The translations under genes and the position numbers were made by a program. From NCBI RefSeq assembly GCF_001866055.1, contig NZ_MLQS01000030.1:311500-375499 (forward strand): a DNA stretch of 64,000 bases, read 5' to 3'. Under the pieces are notes generated by a model. It was not told where the DNA came from. It saw only the letters and a program-made list of their open reading frames with translations, and searched no databases. This DNA comes from Anaerobacillus alkalidiazotrophicus (GTDB lineage Bacteria > Bacillota > Bacilli > Bacillales_H > Anaerobacillaceae). Shown one piece after another: positions 36,877-44,070 of this stretch (the stretch's first letter is position 1; every line of letters begins with the position of its first letter).

Positions 36877-38759
36877 AGAAAACAGTACAATTTATTATTA
36901 CTAGTTTAAAAAATAAAAGTGTAAAAACAAAAATTCTTGGTATTACGATTGGGTTAGTTTTATTAATGGGATTGACAAGTACAATCATACTTAGGGAAAT
37001 TTTGGTTGTGAAACTTAGTGAAGACCTTGATCGCCGAGCTATTTCTATAGCTAGTGATGTTAGTTCCAGAAGTATTGACCATATAATTTTAAGAGATATT
37101 TATAGTTTTCATACTTTATTACAAGATACATTGAGCAATAATCCAGACATCGAATATATTTTTATTGTCGATCAAAATTTTGAGATGATCATCCATACTT
37201 TTGGATCTAATTTTGAAGTGTCAGACGAACTCTTAAATGTAAATATGATAGATACAAATGGTGATAGTACAAATACGCAGTTAGTTGTATTTGAATCAGA
37301 AACGGGAAAAATTCACGATGTGATTGCTCCTATTTTTTCTGGCGATGCTGGGTTTGTAAGAGTAGGATTAAATGAAAAACAAATTTACAATACCATTGAC
37401 GAAATTACATTTATGCTTGTTATGACTACAATTATTATTGGAGGGCTTGGCTTTGTTATTGCATTCATATTAACGAAATATATGTATCGAGATTTAACAC
37501 AACTAATGCATACAACACAACAAGTAGGAAAAGGAAATTTGGATTGTAAAGTAGATATAGAATGTAAAGATGAAATAGGGATGCTTGCTAAAGAAATTAA
37601 TACAATGATCGAACGTTTAAATGATAAAAAAGAAGAAAATAATCGTTTTACAAAAGTATTAAAAATGAGAAATAATGAACTTTCCTTACTACACCAACTT
37701 GCTGTTGGTTCGACGGATATTGCTCATTTTGAAAAACTTCTAGAGAGTACAGCAGAACGTTTAATTGAGGAGCTTGGATTAAACAGTTGTTTCATTGACA
37801 TCTTACTTGGTGGGGAAAGTCTTTCTACGTATAAAGGTAGTAAATGGTGTACAAATTGTACTAGTTTTGAAGGAAAAGTAGTCTTAGATTCTAAGCATTT
37901 CTTCATTCCTTTTAAAACAAAAGGGAAGAAAATTGGTCAAATTTTATGCTGTTTTGAAAATGATCCAGATGATACAACAGTAAAGTTTTTGACCTCTTTT
38001 GCTAGGCAGCTTACTGTCATTGCTGAAAATGCTGAACTTTGGAAGGAAATAAAATATAAAGAAGAACTACGATTAAAGCTTTTGGATCGTGTAATTACTG
38101 CTCAAGAGGAAGAAAGAAAACGGATTGCTCGTGAATTACATGATGAAACGAGTCAATCGATAACTTCTATTATAGTTGGATTAACTCTTTTGGAGGAGTA
38201 TGATATACCACCTTCGATGCAACAAGAGATTATTGACCTTAAAGAGGTTTCCCAACGTACACTCGATGAAGTTCATTATCTTTCATGGTCATTAAGGCCG
38301 AGTGTTCTTGATGACTTAGGATTAATGCCAGCGATTAAAAAGTACGTCATTGAATATATGAAAAAATTCACAATTGATGTTGACATTCAAGTAATTGGAT
38401 TTAAACATGTGCGACTTTCTTCTATATATGAGGTTACGATATATCGTGTTATTCAAGAAGCGTTAACAAATGCAGCCCGACATGCAAATGCTGATAATAT
38501 TAGTATTATTTTAAAGCATATAAATGGAGTAGTTTCAGTTATCATTGAAGATGATGGGGAAGGATTTGACGTAAATAAAACCTTAAATGGTAAATTAACA
38601 AAGAATCATTTAGGACTCAAAGGAATGCAGGAAAGAATAGAGTCAATAGGTGGAAAACTAGTGATTGAATCGAACACTGGTATAGGAACTACAATATACA
38701 TGAAAGATATCATGATTGGAGATGAAACGGGTGGCGAAGCCGAAAATAATGCTAGTTGA
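36873..38759 (+). CDS. Membrane sensor histidine kinase, NarX/HisKA_3 family
   Basis: A 628-residue kinase. TM1 is about 21-42, an extracytoplasmic sensing domain about 45-165 (VSSRSIDHIILRDIYSFHTL), TM2 about 172-195, then HAMP, a short coiled coil and a GAF-like region about 270-390 that holds Cys306, Cys326, Cys329 (WCTNC), Cys359 and Cys360. The HisKA_3 segment ERKRIARELHDETSQS carries phospho-acceptor His423; the N box is QEALTNAARHA and G boxes DDGEGFD and GLKGMQERIESIGG. It overlaps both neighbours. I infer a kinase that reads the adjacent binding protein; the cysteines could bind a redox cofactor, as in NreB-type sensors, but that is unproven. Confidence 0.92.
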   Translation: MKKTVQFIITSLKNKSVKTKILGITIGLVLLMGLTSTIILREILVVKLSEDLDRRAISIASDVSSRSIDHIILRDIYSFHTLLQDTLSNNPDIEYIFIVDQNFEMIIHTFGSNFEVSDELLNVNMIDTNGDSTNTQLVVFESETGKIHDVIAPIFSGDAGFVRVGLNEKQIYNTIDEITFMLVMTTIIIGGLGFVIAFILTKYMYRDLTQLMHTTQQVGKGNLDCKVDIECKDEIGMLAKEINTMIERLNDKKEENNRFTKVLKMRNNELSLLHQLAVGSTDIAHFEKLLESTAERLIEELGLNSCFIDILLGGESLSTYKGSKWCTNCTSFEGKVVLDSKHFFIPFKTKGKKIGQILCCFENDPDDTTVKFLTSFARQLTVIAENAELWKEIKYKEELRLKLLDRVITAQEEERKRIARELHDETSQSITSIIVGLTLLEEYDIPPSMQQEIIDLKEVSQRTLDEVHYLSWSLRPSVLDDLGLMPAIKKYVIEYMKKFTIDVDIQVIGFKHVRLSSIYEVTIYRVIQEALTNAARHANADNISIILKHINGVVSVIIEDDGEGFDVNKTLNGKLTKNHLGLKGMQERIESIGGKLVIESNTGIGTTIYMKDIMIGDETGGEAENNAS

Positions 38760-39384
38760 TGATCATGGGGTTTTATTATCTGGGATACAGCTATTACTGT
38801 CAAAGATAAACGAGTGGGAGATAATAGGTACTGTTTCAAGTGGTGAAGAAGCTGTAGAAAAGGTCTTCGTTTGGAATCCGGATTTGATACTGATGGATAT
38901 TTCAATGCCTGGAATTGGGGGAATTGAAGCAACAAAACAAATTAAATTATCACACCCTAAAGTGAAAATATTAATGTTAACGATGTATTCTGAAGAGGAT
39001 TATTTTAAGAAAGCTTTAAAGGCCGGTGCTTCTGGCTATGTACTGAAAAAAGCGGTTGATACAGAATTGATTTCTGCTGTAAGAACTGTACTTCAAGGAG
39101 AAACTTACATTTATCCTACCTTATCAAGCTTTCTATTAAAGGGTTTTTTTGGGGAGAGGCAAGAAGATCATTCAAAGAAATCTCCTTTAAGTAAGAGAGA
39201 AAAACAAGTACTAAAGTACGTTGCTTTAGGTTTTACGTATCAAGAAATTGCTGATCAATTATATGTTAGTGTCAAAACTGTTGAAACACATAAAGCCAGG
39301 ATATCGGAAAAATTAAATTTAAAGAAACGATCAGAACTTGTTCGCTATGCAGTAGCGCAAGGTCTAATTTCTATAAATGAGTAA
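38731..39384 (+). CDS. Response regulator, NarL/LuxR family
   Basis: The DNA-binding partner of the kinase upstream. I choose GTG 38731 (217 residues; MAKPKIMLVDDHGVLLSG), nine bases after GGAG and inside the kinase 3' end; ATG 38722 is too close to that site. The receiver domain has Asp10, Asp11 and phospho-acceptor Asp56 (LILMDISMPGIGG) and the Lys in YVLKKAVD. The LuxR helix-turn-helix is LSKREKQVLKYVALGFTYQE through VSVKTVETHKARISEKL. The operon closes with a hairpin that overlaps the stop. The likely target is the cytochrome operon starting at 39681. Confidence 0.93.
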   Translation: MAKPKIMLVDDHGVLLSGIQLLLSKINEWEIIGTVSSGEEAVEKVFVWNPDLILMDISMPGIGGIEATKQIKLSHPKVKILMLTMYSEEDYFKKALKAGASGYVLKKAVDTELISAVRTVLQGETYIYPTLSSFLLKGFFGERQEDHSKKSPLSKREKQVLKYVALGFTYQEIADQLYVSVKTVETHKARISEKLNLKKRSELVRYAVAQGLISINE

Positions 39385-39420
39385 AGTCAGGGGATTTTCC
39401 CCTGACTTTACTCATTTTTT
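39377..39420 (+). terminator. Terminator of the sensory operon
   Basis: ATGAGTAAAGTCAGGGG pairs exactly with CCCCTGACTTTACTCAT and is followed by TTTTTT. The 17-pair stem overlaps the regulator stop codon. Confidence 0.93.
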
Positions 39421-39482
39421 GAACTGGAAAAAGATTAATTCAAGCACATTATTTATTTTTAAAACGTTCAGGTTATTTGTCT

Positions 39483-39596
39483 ATCAGGGAAATCCCTGAT
39501 TGTTATAGGGGGTAAGTAGTGATTTTTCTGAAATCATTCAGGGATTAGACTAAGTAAAAAGGTGGCTTTCACTGATAACAGATTGTGTAATAATAT
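39483..39596 (+). promoter_or_regulatory. Candidate promoter and activator sites of the cytochrome operon
   Basis: A perfect inverted repeat ATCAGGGA-AA-TCCCTGAT lies at 39483-39500, and a second half-site TCAGGGA at 39538-39544. A weak promoter TTCACT (39568-39573), 17 bases, TAATAT (39591-39596) follows. A weak -35 with repeated upstream motifs suits activation by the LuxR-type regulator. The palindrome would sit near -110 and the half-site near -62. The rest of the 39421-39680 gap shows nothing else. Confidence 0.5.
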
Positions 39597-39680
39597 GTGA
39601 AAATATGAACAAGGACTTACTAAGAAAAACAGTAGGTCAATAATTTTCAATCATTTTATTTACTAAAGGGAGGGGAAAAT

Positions 39681-41198
39681 ATGAAAAATATACGGTTATT
39701 GGTTTTATCAATCGTTTTATTAATTTTAGTGGTATTCGCTGTAGGGTGTCAAACCAATACATCTGTTGGAGGGCAACCAGTAAAGCCAACATTTCCTACA
39801 GAACCAACTGCAGAAGTAGTAGACCTTATAACAAATGGTTCTTATTATGATAAGTTTGTAGGTCCTGAAAGATGCATGGATTGTCATGAAGAAAAATACG
39901 AAAAATGGGAAACTTCTTGGCACACTGCTAAAACGACGGAAGGGCCAAATCTTGGGTCTTACGAGTATGTTTGGGATTGGGTTTTTGATCAGTGGGAACA
40001 AATGGATTCATATTTAATTCTTGACCAAAAAGACAGCAATACCATTTATTTAAGCACAAAGAAATATGAATTATCTGAAGTTGATTATGTAGTAGGTAGT
40101 GTAAGAAAGCAACGATATATGGTTTATTACGATGGATCACCGCAAGAAGCTTACTTAGCAACTACTGAAGATGGTGGAATTAGTTGGAATTTGGATAAGT
40201 CCGAAAAGGTTCAGTTTGAAGGTAATAAAGAACGGGCTGGATATAATTTCTTATTTCTAGAATTAACTCCGAAACAAGAAATTAAAACATACGGAACATG
40301 GCGTTCATGGCAAGAACAGTGCATCGCTTGTCATACTACTGGATTCGATCCAGATGCTTGGGAAGAAGCAAAAGAGGAATATATTAACGGGGAACGTGAG
40401 GATTTAAGAGAAACTTTTACTGTAGATACACGTGTAAGTTGCGAATCCTGTCACGGCCCAGGTTTAGAGCACGTATATTATCCGTTACGTGAAGGTACAA
40501 TCATTAACCCAGTAACAATGGATGGTGATGTTGATACGCGTAAACTTGTCTGTGAACAATGTCATACACGAAACCAAACAAATCTTATGTATGGAAATGG
40601 TTCAAATGATTTCCGTGGATTTCAGTTAGGTGTTCATGATTTTAATGACTATTTGAATATTATTCAATATACGCGGCCAGCATGGGGTGAGGGTAATCGT
40701 CAAGTTTCTATTGATGGAAAAGGTCGCCGTGACCACCAACAAGACATGGACATTCGCCTGCAAGATCATATTAAAGGTGGAGAAACGATCCACGGTTCTA
40801 TGACTTGTTTTGATTGTCATGATGCTCATAATGTAGGAAATAACCCAGATAACTTACGAACTTTTGGTGATACACCTATAGCTAATTGTCTAACCTGTCA
40901 CGGGCTAGAGTCTGAAGAAATGATGAAAGCTCTAGATGGTAGAACTGGTTGGGATAGTTACGGATTCGGAAACTGGAAAAATGAAGGTGGCCGTGTGCCA
41001 AACAAACAGCACATCTTTAATGTTGACGAGGAAGGCAGAAGCTTTGGGTTGTCCCCAGATCAATATATTTGGGCACTAAAGGTTGATGGTGATGCTTCAC
41101 TAAAAGAGGATTGGCTACCAATTTGGCCATGGGAAAAAGATCTATATAGAGAGAAAGGTCAAAGAGTATCTGTTGGGGCTGAACCTTGGAATCAGTAG
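39681..41198 (+). CDS. Hexahaem c-type cytochrome lipoprotein
   Basis: A 505-residue secreted cytochrome. Residues 1-22 are a lipoprotein signal ending FAVGC with Cys23. Six CxxCH haem motifs begin at Cys65, Cys214, Cys254, Cys291, Cys376 and Cys403 (CMDCH, CIACH, CESCH, CEQCH, CFDCH, CLTCH). The arrangement resembles the cytochrome c554 / multihaem class, with a haem-free stretch of about 145 residues between haems 1 and 2. AGGGAGGGG precedes the ATG. It is followed by NrfC- and NrfD-like genes, so it probably receives electrons from menaquinol at the outer membrane face. It is neither a five-haem NrfA nor an octahaem reductase; its electron acceptor is unknown. Confidence 0.92.
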   Translation: MKNIRLLVLSIVLLILVVFAVGCQTNTSVGGQPVKPTFPTEPTAEVVDLITNGSYYDKFVGPERCMDCHEEKYEKWETSWHTAKTTEGPNLGSYEYVWDWVFDQWEQMDSYLILDQKDSNTIYLSTKKYELSEVDYVVGSVRKQRYMVYYDGSPQEAYLATTEDGGISWNLDKSEKVQFEGNKERAGYNFLFLELTPKQEIKTYGTWRSWQEQCIACHTTGFDPDAWEEAKEEYINGEREDLRETFTVDTRVSCESCHGPGLEHVYYPLREGTIINPVTMDGDVDTRKLVCEQCHTRNQTNLMYGNGSNDFRGFQLGVHDFNDYLNIIQYTRPAWGEGNRQVSIDGKGRRDHQQDMDIRLQDHIKGGETIHGSMTCFDCHDAHNVGNNPDNLRTFGDTPIANCLTCHGLESEEMMKALDGRTGWDSYGFGNWKNEGGRVPNKQHIFNVDEEGRSFGLSPDQYIWALKVDGDASLKEDWLPIWPWEKDLYREKGQRVSVGAEPWNQ

Positions 41199-41218
41199 CT
41201 CTTAATATTGATTAACAC

Positions 41219-41250
41219 AATAGGGTACTAATCATGTTTAGTACCCTATT
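41219..41250 (+). other. Hairpin between cytochrome and ferredoxin genes
   Basis: AATAGGGTACTA pairs exactly with TAGTACCCTATT across an ATCATGTT loop. Only AGAATAAAAG follows, so termination would be weak. It may set the ratio of cytochrome to the downstream subunits or protect the upstream mRNA. Confidence 0.6.
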
Positions 41251-41298
41251 AGAATAAAAGTTTTGTTGTTATAAGAAAAATTAAAAGGAGGGAAAACG

Positions 41299-41976
41299 AT
41301 GAAAACAAAGGTTTCACGTCGCGCTTTTTTAAAGAAGACTGCAACCTTATGTTCTGGGGCAGCATTACTTACAAGTGGTTTATTATCACTTACTAGTTTA
41401 GTAACAGCTTCTAATGGAAATACCGTAAAAGTTAAATTTGGTATGATCATTGATAATACGAAATGTATTGGCTGTGGTCTATGTCAGGAAGCTTGTGCTA
41501 CTAGACATGAGCTGCCAGAAGGTGAGTATTTTATTAAGCTCTATAAGGAATACGAACGAGGAATGTATCCTAATATCGTTGTAGAGAATATTACTACGCA
41601 ATGCAATCATTGTGAGAATGCTCCATGTGCTAGAATTTGTCCAACTGGAGCAACATATTTAAATGATCAAGGTATCATGGTTATGAATGCTAAGAAGTGT
41701 ATTGGCTGTAAAGGGTGTATCACTGCTTGTCCTTATAACGCAAGAATTTGGAGTGAAAAATTCGGTACACCTGAAAAATGTAATTTCTGTGATGGGTTTG
41801 TACAGGCAGGGAAGGACCCAGCGTGTGTGAAAGCATGCCCTCGCGATGCTCGTATTTTTGGAGATTTAAACGATGTAAACAGTAAGATTAGTAAAACGAT
41901 CATTGAACGTCGACTCGAACCATTAAAGCCTGAACTTGGAACGAAGCCGAAAATTTATTATGTGAGACATAAGTAA
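41299..41976 (+). CDS. NrfC/DmsB-like four-cluster ferredoxin, Tat-exported
   Basis: A 225-residue electron-transfer subunit. The N-terminus has a textbook twin-arginine signal, SRRAFLKK at residues 6-13, then a hydrophobic stretch (SGAALLTSGLLSLTSLV). Four cysteine clusters follow for 4Fe-4S centres: CIGCGLCQEAC; CNHCENAPCARICPTGA; CIGCKGCITACPY; and CNFCDGFV with CVKACPRDARIFG. AAAAGGAGGG precedes the ATG. It lies 14 bases before the NrfD-like gene and should bridge quinol oxidation in that protein to the haems of the upstream cytochrome outside the membrane. Confidence 0.93.
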   Translation: MKTKVSRRAFLKKTATLCSGAALLTSGLLSLTSLVTASNGNTVKVKFGMIIDNTKCIGCGLCQEACATRHELPEGEYFIKLYKEYERGMYPNIVVENITTQCNHCENAPCARICPTGATYLNDQGIMVMNAKKCIGCKGCITACPYNARIWSEKFGTPEKCNFCDGFVQAGKDPACVKACPRDARIFGDLNDVNSKISKTIIERRLEPLKPELGTKPKIYYVRHK

Positions 41977-41990
41977 AGGAGGAACTGGAG

Positions 41991-43169
41991 ATGAATGAAG
42001 TCGTTCAACAAAAGTCGATATTACCGAAAAGTCCCAAAAATCAAACTCCTTTACTAGTGATAACGGGTGTGTTACTTGCTTTATTTATTTATGGTGCGAT
42101 AGTAACACTCGCTAAAGGTCATCATGCATGGGGTACAACCGATGAAGTACTATGGGGGTTATTAATCTCTGCGTATGTATACTTTGCTGTTGGGTGTACA
42201 GGTTTATGTCTCTTATCAACATTAGGACACCGAGTATGGATTCTACGTCTTGTTTTTGGAGACACAAAGTTTACAAACACAAAAGAATTTGAAGATATGG
42301 GAATAAAGCCGATCATTTTGGCTATTACATTTTTATCTACAGCGTTTATTGTGCTTGCTCTAGAGCTTAAATACCCTCTTAACTTGGCAATTTATGCTGT
42401 TCTGTCTCCAAATTTCCAATCAGCGTTTATTTGGATGGGTTACTTATATGGAATTTACCTAGTGTTTTTAATTGCAGAAGTTTTTTTCCACATGATAAAT
42501 AAAGAAAAGGCAGTAAAAGTATTTGCTGTACTAGCGATTACTACTGGGCTAGCAGCAACAAGTAATTTAGGTGCCGTTTTTGGTACGATGCCAGGAAGAG
42601 CTTTCTGGACTTCACCTTATTTACCTATATTGTTTATATTTACGGCATTATTAACTGGAGCGGCAGCATTACTCATATTGTTTTATTTCACAAGTGAGAG
42701 AACTAGAGAACAGCTCGTTCCGTATTTAAGTAAATTATTAGTATTGTTTATAATCGTTGTTCTTATTTTAACTATTTGGAATATACTCAGTGGTTTGATT
42801 GGGCAATCTCCTGAAAGATACGAAGCTACAATGTATTTGCTAACAGGTAGTTTAAGTATAAGTTTTTGGGTGTTTGAACTTGGATTAGGTCTTTTACTAC
42901 CTTTGTTGATTGTACTAACAGTAAAAGATCCTCGGAGCTTAATGGCTGCCGGTGTAATGGTGTTAGTTGGAATGGCATTTGCACGTCATAATCTCATAAC
43001 AGCAGGGCAAATCGTATCGCTAAAACCAGAAGTAAACGCTCCCGTTACGTTGTTAAGCTACACACCAACATTCGTTGAGTATAGTATGGTGATCGGTGCG
43101 CTAAGTATGATATTGATAGGGTATTTCTTAGGAATAAAGTTAGTAAATAAATTTCAAAAAGCTCATTGA
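41991..43169 (+). CDS. NrfD/PsrC-like polytopic quinol-interacting membrane subunit
   Basis: A 392-residue protein with about nine to ten transmembrane helices (for example ITGVLLALFIYGAIVTLAKG; PYLPILFIFTALLTGAAALL; LLVLFIIVVLILTIWNILSG). The layout and the GxxYG-like start of the membrane part fit the NrfD/PsrC family, which exchanges electrons with menaquinone through a partner ferredoxin. The start ATG has AAAGGAGG upstream. It ends the three-gene operon, followed by a strong terminator. Whether proton translocation occurs cannot be judged from sequence. Confidence 0.88.
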   Translation: MNEVVQQKSILPKSPKNQTPLLVITGVLLALFIYGAIVTLAKGHHAWGTTDEVLWGLLISAYVYFAVGCTGLCLLSTLGHRVWILRLVFGDTKFTNTKEFEDMGIKPIILAITFLSTAFIVLALELKYPLNLAIYAVLSPNFQSAFIWMGYLYGIYLVFLIAEVFFHMINKEKAVKVFAVLAITTGLAATSNLGAVFGTMPGRAFWTSPYLPILFIFTALLTGAAALLILFYFTSERTREQLVPYLSKLLVLFIIVVLILTIWNILSGLIGQSPERYEATMYLLTGSLSISFWVFELGLGLLLPLLIVLTVKDPRSLMAAGVMVLVGMAFARHNLITAGQIVSLKPEVNAPVTLLSYTPTFVEYSMVIGALSMILIGYFLGIKLVNKFQKAH

Positions 43170-43196
43170 TTTAATAATTAAATATATTTTTACGAT

Positions 43197-43246
43197 AAAA
43201 GGTGAATTCAAAGCTCGTGAAACTAAGGCTTTGAATTCACCTTTTA
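43197..43246. terminator. Bidirectional terminator after the respiratory operon
   Basis: AAAAGGTGAATTCAAAGC pairs exactly with GCTTTGAATTCACCTTTT across a 13-base loop. The genes on either side converge. Confidence 0.93.
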
Positions 43247-43318
43247 AGTAGGTAAAAATATATGTTGTTTTGAAGCTTGGCTGATGCCAGTTGATACGGG
43301 TATTTTAAGTAGCTTTTT

Positions 43319-43744
43319 CTAAAAAGTAATTTTATGACCTTCTAATGTAATATTTTTTAAAATTTTTAGTTTGTTATTTCGTTTGGATTTGATATAGTAT
43401 TTCTCATAAGGGTAAGTTAAATCTTCTGGTAAATCATTGGCTTTTATTTCCGCTTTCACTTGTGTAAGCAGTGATTGAAATTCAATTTCCACATCATCCT
43501 CTAACTTTTTGCCTCGCTCTATATAATTGAACAATAGTGGTAGCGTTATTTCCCCTTTTTCTTTCTTATTTTGATACTCTACAAAGGCTTCATCAATTAA
43601 TGAATTCAATTGTAATATCGCTTTTCTTTCAATCTCCTCAAATTTAGGTAGATACTTTTCCTCTAGAAATTCTGGCGAGATAGCGGATGCTGAATGACTA
43701 AATAGTGTGATAAAAAGAATAGTTAATAATAAGTATTTTTTCAC
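43319..43744 (-). CDS. Secreted hypothetical protein
   Basis: A 141-residue protein with a clear signal peptide (MKKYLLLTILFITLFSHSAS, cleavage after ASA). The mature part is charged and helical (EFLEEKYLPKFEEIERKAIL) and ends with a short basic beta-like tail. I prefer GTG 43744, which has GAAGGTG just upstream on the minus strand; an ATG at 43759 lies before that site. No domain is recognised. It converges with the cytochrome operon and shares its terminator; a functional link is not supported. Confidence 0.65.
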   Translation of the reverse strand: MKKYLLLTILFITLFSHSASAISPEFLEEKYLPKFEEIERKAILQLNSLIDEAFVEYQNKKEKGEITLPLLFNYIERGKKLEDDVEIEFQSLLTQVKAEIKANDLPEDLTYPYEKYYIKSKRNNKLKILKNITLEGHKITF

Positions 43745-43867
43745 TTTCTTCACCTTCATAAATAATATAAATTTTTTTGTACAAGTATAAGCTTAACTCA
43801 TAGTTTTATCCAAAAAATGCTTTAATATTTAATGAATTTTATTATACAGATTTACATGACTATGTTA

Positions 43868-43907
43868 CTATATCTAGCTGAATTGGTGCGTTTTCAACTA
43901 GATATAG
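43868..43907. other. Hairpin in the gap before the GGDEF/EAL gene
   Basis: CTATATCTAG and CTAGATATAG are exact complements separated by 20 bases. It has no T-run. The rest of the gap 43745-44070 shows no gene or clear promoter. Confidence 0.4.
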
Positions 43908-44070
43908 CATGATGTCGCTGGATTAATGAAATTATAAGATTCAATAATTATTATGATAAATAATTACACTTTTCGACATTGGTAAATAAGTGGTAGACTT
44001 ACTATACCAATAAAAGCGAAATACTCTATATTTTATGTTAAGAAGTTTTCTTCTCAAGGGGGGAATTTTT

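Noticed and set aside
39681..41198. Cytochrome as NrfA nitrite reductase or octahaem tetrathionate reductase
   Set aside because: NrfA has a CxxCK haem and five haems, and octahaem enzymes have eight; here there are exactly six CxxCH motifs and no CxxCK.
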